Shown here piece after piece: positions 1 to 6,321 of a stretch of 6,321 nt of DNA. This stretch comes from Candidatus Pelethomonas intestinigallinarum. GTDB taxonomy: Bacteria > Bacillota > Clostridia > Oscillospirales > Oscillospiraceae. Within the stretch, counting starts at the first letter, position 1. The number at the start of each line of letters is the position of its first letter. The notes under the pieces were generated by a model that was given only the letters and a program-made list of their open reading frames with translations, made no database searches and was not told where the DNA came from. The position numbers and the translations under genes are program-made. Location of the stretch: NCBI GenBank assembly GCA_018712665.1, contig DVGP01000209.1, positions 1 through 6,321 of the forward strand, written 5' to 3'.

Positions 1-289
1 GGGAGGCGGTGAGGCCGCCCCTCAGATTCGGGACCCCCGGCAGAAGACACGTGACCGCCAGCCCCCAGCAGACCAGCTCTCTTATTCTCACAGCAGCCGT
101 AAGACGCCGGCGCATCCTCTCGGGCAGGGCAAAGAACAGCAGGACAGCCCCGACCCAGCACAGGAAGGCCCCTTCGACAAAGAACGAGAGAGGGCCGACG
201 ACATTATTGATTACAATCAGAAGTCCAAACAGGAGGCACACCGCCGCCGGGATACCCAAGAGGATCGCTCTCTTTTTCTCGCGCTCCAT
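1..289 (-). CDS. Partial multi-pass membrane protein, function unknown
   Basis: The frame starts with ATG at 289 and stays open to the window edge, giving 96 visible residues; the C-terminal end is missing. A good Shine-Dalgarno sequence (GGAG at 300-297, 7 nt before the ATG) supports the start. The N-terminus is charged (MEREKKR), then a hydrophobic segment spans about residues 8-31, a second about 37-56, and a third about 71-86. The Arg-rich loop PERMRRR (56-62) separates the second and third segments, so by the positive-inside rule this loop and the N-terminus should both be cytoplasmic. This fits a small polytopic inner-membrane protein. I do not recognise the family and see no catalytic motif. 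It begins 33 bp after the ABC-F stop codon with no visible promoter or terminator between them, so the two genes are probably co-transcribed. The opposite-strand reading of the same bases is Arg/Ser-rich and looks like a shadow. Confidence 0.72.
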   Translation of the reverse strand, partial: MEREKKRAILLGIPAAVCLLFGLLIVINNVVGPLSFFVEGAFLCWVGAVLLFFALPERMRRRLTAAVRIRELVCWGLAVTCLLPGVPNLRGGLTAS

Positions 290-322
290 AGCTGCTCTCC
301 TTTTGCGTTCTGTTGGGGCCTC

Positions 323-2236
323 TCACTCCAGGCCCTCCGCCTCCTCGCTGAGCCGCTCCCATCGCTCCATCAGCTCCAGGAGCTCCTCGTCCATCTGCTC
401 CTTCTCGGCATAGAGGACGCTGTACTTCTCGTAGTCGCAGGCGTTGGCCTCCAGCTCCGCCTCCTTGTCCTTGATGGCCGCCTCCAGCTTGTCGATCTCC
501 CGCTGGACGATGGTCAGCTGCTTCCGGGCGGCCTGCTGGGCCCGGCCCCCCTTGGGGGCGGCGGGCTTCTCTGCCTTTTTCGCCGCCTTCTCCTCTTTCG
601 GCTGAGCCTGCTGGAGCTGCCGCTGGCGCTCCTTGATCTCCCGGTACCGCTGGAAGGGCACGGGGTAGTCGGTGATGACCCCGTTCTCCAGCTCCCAGAC
701 CCGGGTGGCGAAGCGGTTGATGAAGTAGCGGTCGTGGCTGACAAAGAGCAGGGCGCCCTCGTAGGCCTCCACCGCCTCCTCGATCCACTCCCGGCTGTCG
801 ATGTCCAGATGGTTGGTGGGCTCGTCCAGGACCAGGAGGTTGATCTCCTCGTCCATGAGCATACACAGCCGCAGGCGGCTCTGCTCCCCGCCGGAGAGGA
901 CGGAGACGGGCTTGAACACGTCCTCCCCCCGGAAGTTGAAGGCCGCCAGCCGGTCCCGGGCGGCCTGGGTGGTCATGCCCCGCTTGGCGTAGAGCATGGT
1001 GTCCACCAGGTTTCGCTCCGGATTGTCGAAGCGGATGATCTGGGGCAGGTAGGCCACCCGGACGGTGGGGCCGAAGCGGAACCGCCCCTGGTCCGCCTGC
1101 TCCTCCCCCATGAGGATCTTCAGGAGGGTGGACTTGCCGGTGCCGTTGTCCCCGATGAGGGCAATACGCTCGCCCCCCTCCACCAGGGCCTCCACGCCGT
1201 GAAACAGCGTTTTCTCCCCGAAGGACTTGCCCAGGTCGTGGATCTCCAGCACCTCGTCCCCGGCGAACTCCCGCTCGCCGAACCGGGCGGTGAGGGCCCG
1301 GGCCTTGGTGGGCTTCTCCGTCTGGCGGATGCGCTCGATGCGCCGTTCCATGGAGAAGGCCCGCTTGTGGAGCTTGTCGTTGCCCATGAAGGCCCACAGG
1401 TGGAGCTTGTCCGCCGCCTCCTGGAGCTGGCGGATCTTGGCCTGCTCCTTCTCATACTGGCGGAGCTTCTCCTGGTAGCGCCGCTCCTTCTCGATGGCGT
1501 AGAAGGTGTAGTTGCCGGAGTAAAACTCCGCCTTGCCGTCGCAGATCTCGATGACCCGGCTGATGGTCCGGTCCAGGAAGTAGCGGTCGTGGCTGATGGC
1601 CACCACCGTGCCCTTGAAGCGGCGGACATAGTCCTCCAGCCACTCCACGGCGTGGAGGTCTAAGTGGTTGGTGGGCTCGTCCAGGAGAAGGATGTCCGTG
1701 TCCTCCAGGATGAGGCGGCCCAAGTTCACCCGGGTCTTCTCCCCGCCGGAGAGGCTGTCGAAGAGCTGCTCCCGCATGGCCTGGGAGATGCCCAGGCCGT
1801 TGGCCACCTTGCCCACAGCGGTGGCGGTGTCGTAGCCGCCGATGCCCTCAAACTTGGCGGAGAGCTCCCCGTAGCGGCGGAGGGTGGCCTCGCTGCTGTC
1901 CCCGGCGGCCATGGCGGCGGCCAGGGCCTCCATCTCCTCGGCCAGCTTCTGGTGGCGGGAAAAGGCGGTGTTCAGCACGTCCTCCACCGTGTAGCCCACG
2001 GGGAACACGGGGATCTGGGAGATGAGCCCCAGGCGGCGGCCCCGGGGGATGACCACCTCCCCCTCGTCGGGCTCCAGCTCCCCGGTGAGAATGCGGAAGA
2101 GGGTGGACTTGCCGGCGCCGTTGCGGCCCAGCAGCCCCACCCGCTCCCCGGTCTCCACCTGGAAGGTGATGCCGTCCAGTATGTTGTTTCCGATCTCAAA
2201 GGATTTTTTGATTCCGTTGACGCTGATGTCTATCAT
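323..2236 (-). CDS. ABC-F family ATPase with two nucleotide-binding domains (YdiF-like)
   Basis: This is a complete 637-residue soluble tandem ATPase without membrane segments, from ATG at 2236 to TGA at 325-323. NBD1 has a Walker A GRNGAGKST (37-45), signature LSGGE (162-166), Walker B ending in D186-E187 followed by PTNHLD, and switch His216. NBD2 has GDNGTGKST (362-370), LSGGE (447-451), D471-E472 and His501, so both catalytic glutamates are present. The charged helical linker (about 240-325) between the domains corresponds to the P-site tRNA-interacting segment of ABC-F proteins. A Lys/Ala/Pro-rich hinge (about 545-572) leads to a C-terminal coiled coil (about 573-635), as in Bacillus YdiF and Uup. 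Family knowledge: ABC-F proteins bind the ribosomal E site and act in translation; some protect against antibiotics. Nothing here proves a resistance role, and a housekeeping YdiF-type role is more likely. The upstream Shine-Dalgarno site is weak (GAGAAAG). It lies 72 bp after xdh and 33 bp before the membrane protein gene. Confidence 0.95.
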   Translation of the reverse strand: MIDISVNGIKKSFEIGNNILDGITFQVETGERVGLLGRNGAGKSTLFRILTGELEPDEGEVVIPRGRRLGLISQIPVFPVGYTVEDVLNTAFSRHQKLAEEMEALAAAMAAGDSSEATLRRYGELSAKFEGIGGYDTATAVGKVANGLGISQAMREQLFDSLSGGEKTRVNLGRLILEDTDILLLDEPTNHLDLHAVEWLEDYVRRFKGTVVAISHDRYFLDRTISRVIEICDGKAEFYSGNYTFYAIEKERRYQEKLRQYEKEQAKIRQLQEAADKLHLWAFMGNDKLHKRAFSMERRIERIRQTEKPTKARALTARFGEREFAGDEVLEIHDLGKSFGEKTLFHGVEALVEGGERIALIGDNGTGKSTLLKILMGEEQADQGRFRFGPTVRVAYLPQIIRFDNPERNLVDTMLYAKRGMTTQAARDRLAAFNFRGEDVFKPVSVLSGGEQSRLRLCMLMDEEINLLVLDEPTNHLDIDSREWIEEAVEAYEGALLFVSHDRYFINRFATRVWELENGVITDYPVPFQRYREIKERQRQLQQAQPKEEKAAKKAEKPAAPKGGRAQQAARKQLTIVQREIDKLEAAIKDKEAELEANACDYEKYSVLYAEKEQMDEELLELMERWERLSEEAEGLE

Positions 2237-2265
2237 GGTTCTTTCTCTGGTTTCTATCGTGATGG

Positions 2266-2303
2266 CGCGGAGAGGACGGCTGTTGGGCGGCGTCCCCTCC
2301 GCG
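2266..2303 (-). other. Hairpin between xdh and the ABC-F gene
   Basis: Arms at 2266-2278 and 2291-2303 form a 13-bp stem around a 12-nt loop; in the minus-strand RNA one pair is G-U and the rest are Watson-Crick. It begins 5 nt after the xdh stop codon and ends 29 nt before the ABC-F start. No run of U follows it on the minus strand, so it does not look like an efficient intrinsic terminator. It may stabilise the xdh mRNA end, weaken read-through, or act as a leader element for the ABC-F gene. I see no convincing promoter within the 72-bp gap. Confidence 0.45.
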
Positions 2304-2308
2304 GCTGA

Positions 2309-4861
2309 TTACTTCTTTCTGGAATAGGGTGTGTCCTCCAGAGGGAGGGTGTACCGCCGCTTGCCGTCGAAGCGGTAGTAGGCGTCGGCAATGGCGGGGG
2401 CGGTGGGGATGGAGGTGATCTCCCCGATGCCGATGGCGCCGCAGGCCACATCCAGCCCCGGCTTCTCCACCACGATGGCCTTGACCTCCGGGACCTGGTC
2501 CGCCCGCAGCAGGCCCAGGGTGCCGAACTTGGCGGTGGGCCGGCAGTCCACCACCGGGTACTGCTCCGTCAGGGCGAAGCCCATGGACATGACCACGCCG
2601 CCCTCGATCTGGCCCTCGCAGGAGATGGGATTCACCGCCTTGCCCACGTCGTGGGCCGCCACGATGCGCTGGATCTTCCCGTCCTCCCCCAGCACGCAGA
2701 TCTGGGTAGCGTAGCCGTAAGCCACGTGGCTGACGGGGTTGGGCACGTCGGCCCCCAGAGGGTCCGTCTTGGCCAGGTACTCGCCCCGGTATTCCGTGCC
2801 CTCCAGCGCCTCCAGGGTCCTCCCCTCCAGGGCCTTCTTCAAATCCTGGCAGGCCCGGCGGCAGGCTTCGCCGGTGATAAGGGTCTGCCGGGATCCGGAG
2901 GTGGTGCCGGAGTCCGGCGCGTCGTAGGTGGTGCTGTGCTCATAGACCACCGCCTCCCGGGGCAGGGAGAGCTGGTCGCAGCAGATTTGCACCAGCACCG
3001 TCCCCAGCCCCTGGCCGATGCAGGAGGCCCCGGCGTGGATGTGGACCTTCCCATCCTGGATCAGCAGACGGCAGCGGCCCCAGTCCGGCAGCCCCACGCC
3101 CACGCCCGCGTTCTTCATGGCACAGCCGATCCCCACGTATTTGGCCGCGTCGTAGTAGGGCTTCACCGCCTCCAGGGTCTCCACCAGCCCGGTCTCCGGC
3201 CCCACGATCTGGCCGTTGGGCAGCACCTCCCCGGGGCGGATGGCGTTGCGGTAGCGGATCTCCCAGGGGGTGATGCCCACCAGGTCCGCCATCTCGTTGA
3301 GGAGGGTCTCCACGCAGAAGCAGGTCTGGGTGACGCCGAAGCCACGGAAGGCCCCGGCAGGGGGGTTGTTGGTGTAGTAGGCGTAGCCGTCGATCTGGAA
3401 ATTCTCGTAGTGGTAGGGGCCCGAGGCGTGGGTGCAGGCCCGCTCCAAGACGGGCCCGCCCAGAGAGGCGTAGGCCCCGGTGTCGGCGATGACGTTGGCG
3501 GCCACCCCCTGGATGATGCCGTTCTCGTCACAGCCCATGGCAAACTCCATCTCCATGGGGTGGCGCTTTGGGTGGATGAGGAGGCTCTCGCTCCGGGAGA
3601 GCTTCACCTTCACCGGCCGCTTGGTGAGGTAGGCCACCAGGGCGGCGTGGTGCTGGACGGTGACGTCCTCCTTGCCGCCGAAGCCCCCTCCCACCAGCAG
3701 GTTCTTCACCTTCACCTTCTCCACCGGCAGGCCCAGCATGGGGGCCGTCTCGTGCTGGGTATCATAGGCCCCCTGGTCCGTGGACCAGATGGTCACGCCG
3801 TCCCCGTCGGGGAAAGCCACGGCGCACTCCGGCTCCAGGAAGGCGTGCTCGGTGTAGGGGGTGGAGAAGCGGCGGGTGAGAACGTGCTTGCTCCGGGCGA
3901 TGGCCAGGGCGGCGTTGCCCCGCTGGATGTGCTTGTGGGCCAGGAGATTGCCGCCGCGGTGGACCAGGGGAGCGTCAAAGGCCATGGCCTCCTCCGGGGA
4001 GCGGACGGGGGTGAGGATCTCGTACTCCACCTTCACCATCCGCTTGGCCTTCTCCAGGATCTCCTGGGTCTCAGCGGCCACGATGCAGATGGCGTCCCCC
4101 AAATAGTGGGTCATGGAGCCCACGGCAATCATGGTGTCCCAATCCTTGACAATATGGCCCACCTTGTTCTCCCCCGGGATATCCTCGGCGGTGTATACCC
4201 CGATGACCCCCGGCATGGCCAGGGCCTCCTCGGCGTGGATGGCCTTGACGATGGCCCGGGGGTGGGCGCTGCGGACGGCGGAGGCGTAGATCATCCCCTC
4301 CAGGTATACGTCGTCCGGGTAGAGGCCGAAGCCCTGGACCTTCTCCGCCACGTCCAGGCGGTGGACATGAGCCCCCACCTTCCACTCCCGGTCCTCACGG
4401 GGGACCCGGCCTTCCCGCAGATATTGAGCCGCCAGCTGCACACCCCGGACGATCTTCACATACCCGGTGCAGCGGCAGATGTTGCCCCGGAGGGCGGTGC
4501 GGATCTCCGCCTCGGTGGGGTCAGGGTTCCGGTCCAGCAGGCCCTTGGCGGCCATGACCATCCCCGGGATGCAGAAGCCGCACTGCACCGCTCCCGCCTC
4601 GCCGAAGGCGTAGGTGTAGGCCTCCTTCTCAAACTCGCTGAGGCCCTCCACCGTCAGCACGGTCTTGCCGTCCATCTTGTCGGTGGTGAAGACGCAGGCC
4701 TTAGTGGCCTTCCCATCCACCAGGACGGTACAGGTGCCGCAGGCCCCCTCGCTGCACCCGTCCTTCACAGAGGTCAGGCGCAGCTCGTCCCGGAGGTAGC
4801 GCAGAAGCTTCTGGTTCTTGTCCGTGGTGACGGTCTTTCCGTTGACGGTGAATGTAGCCAT
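2309..4861 (-). CDS. xdh: Selenium-dependent-type xanthine dehydrogenase, fused [2Fe-2S] and molybdopterin domains
   Basis: This complete 850-residue cytoplasmic molybdenum hydroxylase is expected to oxidise hypoxanthine or xanthine towards urate, passing electrons from molybdopterin through two iron-sulfur clusters. Residues 1-78 form a plant-type ferredoxin domain with C36, C41, C44 and C56. Residues 79-150 form the helical domain with C94, C97, C129 and C131. The hammerhead and molybdopterin domains follow, with GGGFGGKE (391-398, E398), AFRGFG (504-509, R506) and GIGEIT (811-816, E814, the likely catalytic Glu). These match the bovine XDH active-site Glu, Arg and Glu. There is no FAD domain. 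Length, fusion order and segments such as VQHHAALVAYLTKRPVKVKLSR (402-423) fit the selenium-dependent xanthine dehydrogenase family (TIGR03311, from memory), whose selenium is a labile ligand and not selenocysteine; no in-frame TGA occurs. ATG 4861 is chosen for its Shine-Dalgarno site; an in-frame ATG at 4900 would add 13 residues but lacks one. The substrate could be another purine or heterocycle. Confidence 0.93.
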   Translation of the reverse strand: MATFTVNGKTVTTDKNQKLLRYLRDELRLTSVKDGCSEGACGTCTVLVDGKATKACVFTTDKMDGKTVLTVEGLSEFEKEAYTYAFGEAGAVQCGFCIPGMVMAAKGLLDRNPDPTEAEIRTALRGNICRCTGYVKIVRGVQLAAQYLREGRVPREDREWKVGAHVHRLDVAEKVQGFGLYPDDVYLEGMIYASAVRSAHPRAIVKAIHAEEALAMPGVIGVYTAEDIPGENKVGHIVKDWDTMIAVGSMTHYLGDAICIVAAETQEILEKAKRMVKVEYEILTPVRSPEEAMAFDAPLVHRGGNLLAHKHIQRGNAALAIARSKHVLTRRFSTPYTEHAFLEPECAVAFPDGDGVTIWSTDQGAYDTQHETAPMLGLPVEKVKVKNLLVGGGFGGKEDVTVQHHAALVAYLTKRPVKVKLSRSESLLIHPKRHPMEMEFAMGCDENGIIQGVAANVIADTGAYASLGGPVLERACTHASGPYHYENFQIDGYAYYTNNPPAGAFRGFGVTQTCFCVETLLNEMADLVGITPWEIRYRNAIRPGEVLPNGQIVGPETGLVETLEAVKPYYDAAKYVGIGCAMKNAGVGVGLPDWGRCRLLIQDGKVHIHAGASCIGQGLGTVLVQICCDQLSLPREAVVYEHSTTYDAPDSGTTSGSRQTLITGEACRRACQDLKKALEGRTLEALEGTEYRGEYLAKTDPLGADVPNPVSHVAYGYATQICVLGEDGKIQRIVAAHDVGKAVNPISCEGQIEGGVVMSMGFALTEQYPVVDCRPTAKFGTLGLLRADQVPEVKAIVVEKPGLDVACGAIGIGEITSIPTAPAIADAYYRFDGKRRYTLPLEDTPYSRKK

Positions 4862-4868
4862 GGCCCTT

Positions 4869-4876
4869 CTCCTTTT
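4869..4876 (-). promoter_or_regulatory. Ribosome binding site of xdh, deciding the start
   Basis: Read on the minus strand this is AAAAGGAG, with 7 nt between GGAG and the ATG at 4861. It supports the start giving MATFTVNGK, the normal beginning of a ferredoxin-like domain. The in-frame ATG at 4900 has only AGGA directly against it and lies about 4-6 nt from the predicted transcription start, so it is unlikely to be used. Confidence 0.85.
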
Positions 4877-4878
4877 CT

Positions 4879-4896
4879 CCGGCGCCGCGGCGCCGG
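4879..4896. repeat. 18-bp perfect GC palindrome in the xdh leader
   Basis: CCGGCGCCGCGGCGCCGG is its own reverse complement. In the predicted xdh mRNA leader it can fold into a 7-bp all-GC stem with a CGCG loop, ending 2 nt before the Shine-Dalgarno sequence. It lies between the promoter and the start codon, so it could tune translation initiation, or be a DNA binding site. In this GC-rich genome part of the symmetry may be chance. Confidence 0.6.
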
Positions 4897-4910
4897 CCAT
4901 TCCTAGTCAC

Positions 4911-4939
4911 ATTCTACCAAACAATTTGTTAGAGTTCAA
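4911..4939 (-). promoter_or_regulatory. Predicted sigma-70 (SigA) promoter of xdh
   Basis: On the minus strand the -35 box is TTGAAC (4939-4934) and the -10 box TAGAAT (4916-4911), separated by exactly 17 bp. They match the consensus at 4 of 6 and 5 of 6 positions. Transcription would start near 4904, giving a leader of about 43 nt before the xdh ATG. The region is AT-rich, in contrast to the surrounding coding DNA. Position and spacing are directly visible; activity is inferred. Confidence 0.7.
4920..4930. promoter_or_regulatory. Possible operator dyad inside the xdh promoter spacer
   Basis: AACAATTTGTT is a 5+1+5 dyad lying between the -35 and -10 boxes, where a bound repressor would block RNA polymerase. 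The heptamer ACAATTT at 4921-4927 recurs as a direct repeat at 4941-4947, 20 bp away, on the upstream side of the -35 box. In AT-rich DNA such short symmetry can arise by chance, and I do not recognise the binding site of a known regulator. Confidence 0.3.
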
Positions 4940-4974
4940 TACAATTTTTCAGGAATCGCACAGAGGAACAGCAA

Positions 4975-5004
4975 CCGGGCGTCCGGCACTGGCCGGACGC
5001 CCGG
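4975..5004 (-). terminator. Probable terminator after the penicillin-binding protein gene
   Basis: Arms CCGGGCGTCCGGC (4975-4987) and GCCGGACGCCCGG (4992-5004) are exact reverse complements around the 4-nt loop 4988-4991. The stem begins 19 nt past the PBP stop codon. On the minus strand it is followed by TTGCTGTTCC, a weak U-rich tail, so termination is likely but perhaps not complete. It lies upstream of the xdh promoter and separates the two transcription units. Confidence 0.75.
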
Positions 5005-5023
5005 AAAAGGCGTATCTCCGATT

Positions 5024-6321
5024 TTAGGGCTCGGTTGGCTCGTCGGGGATGGTCGGCTCTACCGGCTCCACAGGCTCGCCGGAATTTTCATCTGTCCCGC
5101 CGCTGTCCTCGCCGCTGTCGCCGCTGTCGGGCTCACTGGGCTCAGAGGGCGTGTCGGTCTCCTGGTCCTCGTCGTCGCCCCAGGGCCACCAGTCGGGCCA
5201 CTCATAGCCGGGATCGCCGGGGACCAGCTCCTCGTCCGGGGGCAGGACCACGGTGTCCTCATCGTGGACGGTGCAGGTGCCCACATACTTCTCCCAGTAG
5301 GACAGATGCCGCTCGCTGTCTCCCGCCAGGATGGGCGTACCGATGGTCGTTCCATCCTCGTTGGTGACAACGGTGTTGGGGTACTCCAGGAACTCCCGCC
5401 CCTGGATCATGATCCGGGTCTCACAGGTCTCCTCCGGGCAGAACTCGGTGGCCAGGTGGGTCTCGCCGGTGGTGGGATCGGTGCAGACCTTGACCTCCAC
5501 ATGGCAGGTGCACTCCCCGGTGGGCACAGCATCAGACTGGACCTCCAGATTGACCGTCCGCCCGGCCTGGGAGCAGAGGCCGCAGGGCGGCAGGCCGCAG
5601 TCGGCGCAGACCGTGACGGAGGAGATGCCGTCAGGCCGCTCGGGGAAGGTCTTGTTCTCCAGGTTCGCGTGGACCTGCTCCATGACCTTCCGCCAGATCC
5701 CAATGGCGGGATTGCCGCCCGGGATGGTCTCGTCCCGCTCCACATAGCCGGTCCACACGGCGGCGGAGTAGTAGGGGGTGTAGCCCACGAAGTTCCGCTC
5801 AAACATATTATCGGTGGTACCGGTCTTGCCGGCGATGGTCATGCCGGAAAAGTTGGCGCCGGTACCGGTGCCGCTGGTGACAACGCTCCTGAGGATCTGG
5901 TTGATGAGGTAGGCGGTGGTCTCCTTCATGGCCACTTTGGAATTGCTGGAGTTATCCACCATCACAGTCTCGTTGTCGTTCTCACGGATCTCAATGATGG
6001 TCCGGGGCTCAGTATAGATGCCTTTGTTGGCAAAAGCGCCGAAAGCGGCCGCCATCTCCTCGGTGGTGACGCCATAGGTCAAGCCTCCCATAGCCAGCGG
6101 GGCCAAAGCGTTATCGGCGGCATCCAGATCGAAGCCCAAATTGTTCTCCATGAAATAGAAGGAGGTCTCCGTGGTCAGCAGCTGCAATACCCGTGTCGCC
6201 ACGGTGTTGCGGGAGCGGCGCAGACCGTCATACACAGCGGTGTGGCCGTCATAGGTGTTGTTGTCGTTCTTCGGCCAACCACCGGTGTTTGAATCATTGA
6301 TGCGGATAGGATAGTCGTCAA
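5024..6321 (-). CDS. Class A penicillin-binding protein (PBP1A-type), C-terminal part
   Basis: The frame is open from the window edge, so the N-terminus is missing; 431 residues are visible, ending with TAA at 5026-5024. The segment beginning DDYPIRI, with WPKN and YDG further on, is typical just after the acyl-enzyme serine motif, which must lie just outside the window. Visible transpeptidase motifs are SRN (visible residues 36-38) and KTGTT (165-169). The protein would be anchored in the membrane and cross-link peptidoglycan outside the cell; a glycosyltransferase domain is expected in the missing part. After about residue 235 comes a Cys-rich region with ten cysteines (238, 241, 246, 249, 270, 272, 279, 294, 299, 349), including C-x2-C-x4-C-x2-C. 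A Trp-rich patch (about 374-380) and an acidic Pro/Ser/Glu/Asp/Gly tail of about 50 residues close the protein. The GTG at 6235 is internal, not the start, since the homologous frame continues upstream. The exact paralogue (PonA, PBP1A or PBP2-like class A) cannot be fixed. Confidence 0.93.
   Translation of the reverse strand, partial: DDYPIRINDSNTGGWPKNDNNTYDGHTAVYDGLRRSRNTVATRVLQLLTTETSFYFMENNLGFDLDAADNALAPLAMGGLTYGVTTEEMAAAFGAFANKGIYTEPRTIIEIRENDNETVMVDNSSNSKVAMKETTAYLINQILRSVVTSGTGTGANFSGMTIAGKTGTTDNMFERNFVGYTPYYSAAVWTGYVERDETIPGGNPAIGIWRKVMEQVHANLENKTFPERPDGISSVTVCADCGLPPCGLCSQAGRTVNLEVQSDAVPTGECTCHVEVKVCTDPTTGETHLATEFCPEETCETRIMIQGREFLEYPNTVVTNEDGTTIGTPILAGDSERHLSYWEKYVGTCTVHDEDTVVLPPDEELVPGDPGYEWPDWWPWGDDEDQETDTPSEPSEPDSGDSGEDSGGTDENSGEPVEPVEPTIPDEPTEP

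Noticed and set aside
9..413. 134-codon plus-strand frame at the left end
   Set aside because: Arg/Ser-rich, no good ribosome binding site, and it overlaps both the membrane protein and the ABC-F 3' end, which are better supported.
204..1397. 397-codon minus-strand frame overlapping the ABC-F gene
   Set aside because: It is the alternative frame of the ABC-F gene, with Gly/Pro/Arg-rich low-complexity translation; the ABC-F frame contains all Walker and signature motifs.
734..2308. Two adjoining long plus-strand frames opposite the ABC-F gene
   Set aside because: Same codon-register effect; the break at 1661-1663 is the reverse of a single TTA leucine codon (L192) of the ABC-F protein. No Shine-Dalgarno site or domain supports them.
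2309..4861. Selenocysteine in the xanthine dehydrogenase
   Set aside because: There is no in-frame TGA; selenium in this family is a labile cofactor ligand, not an encoded residue.
4862..4900. Upstream in-frame ATG for xdh at 4900
   Set aside because: It would add a 13-residue extension before the normal ferredoxin start, lacks a properly spaced Shine-Dalgarno site and sits almost at the predicted transcription start.
2651..4906. Very long open frame (about 750 codons) on the plus strand opposite xdh
   Set aside because: It is exactly in register with the xdh codons, so it stays open because xdh avoids TTA, CTA and TCA codons. The translation is rich in Gly, Val, His and Leu with no recognisable domain, as expected of an antisense shadow.
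5264..6292. Long plus-strand frame opposite the PBP gene
   Set aside because: Also in register with the PBP codons and without any recognisable family; the minus-strand reading has the clear transpeptidase motifs.

Overview
The window reads as ordinary chromosomal DNA from a GC-rich, anaerobic, Gram-positive bacterium, most likely a gut clostridium of the Oscillospiraceae type (Flavonifractor, Lawsonibacter or Oscillibacter-like). This rests on the GC-rich third codon positions, the good Shine-Dalgarno sites, the Firmicute-style class A penicillin-binding protein and a xanthine dehydrogenase of the selenium-dependent, anaerobe-associated type. The genus is an inference. All four recognisable genes lie on the minus strand, so the biological reading order runs from right to left.

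Right end (6321 to 5024): the C-terminal part of a class A PBP. The transpeptidase SxN and KTG motifs are visible. They are followed by an unusual cysteine-rich segment and an acidic Pro/Ser/Glu/Asp tail. A 13-bp GC-rich hairpin just after its stop is the probable terminator. Next comes a short AT-rich gap with a good sigma-70-type promoter (TTGAAC, 17 bp, TAGAAT) and an 18-bp perfect GC palindrome in the predicted 5' leader.

Centre (4861 to 2309): a complete 850-residue enzyme in which the two-[2Fe-2S] electron-transfer domain and the molybdopterin domain are fused. Its closest match from memory is the selenium-dependent xanthine dehydrogenase family. No FAD subunit, XdhC-type chaperone or selenium-insertion gene is visible next to it. 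After a 72-bp gap with a hairpin comes a complete 637-residue ABC-F ATPase (2236 to 323), resembling the YdiF type. It is followed 33 bp later by the start of a small multi-pass membrane protein that runs off the left end (289 to 1).

The xdh gene has its own promoter. The ABC-F gene and the membrane protein gene may be read through from it, because no other promoter is visible. There is no obvious functional link between purine hydroxylation, ribosome-associated ABC-F activity and wall synthesis, so the neighbourhood may simply be fortuitous. I see no mobile element, CRISPR array, tRNA or rRNA, and no clear candidate for a new multi-gene system. The points most worth a second look are the solitary xdh with its structured leader, the Cys-rich PBP tail, and the uncharacterised membrane protein behind the ABC-F gene.
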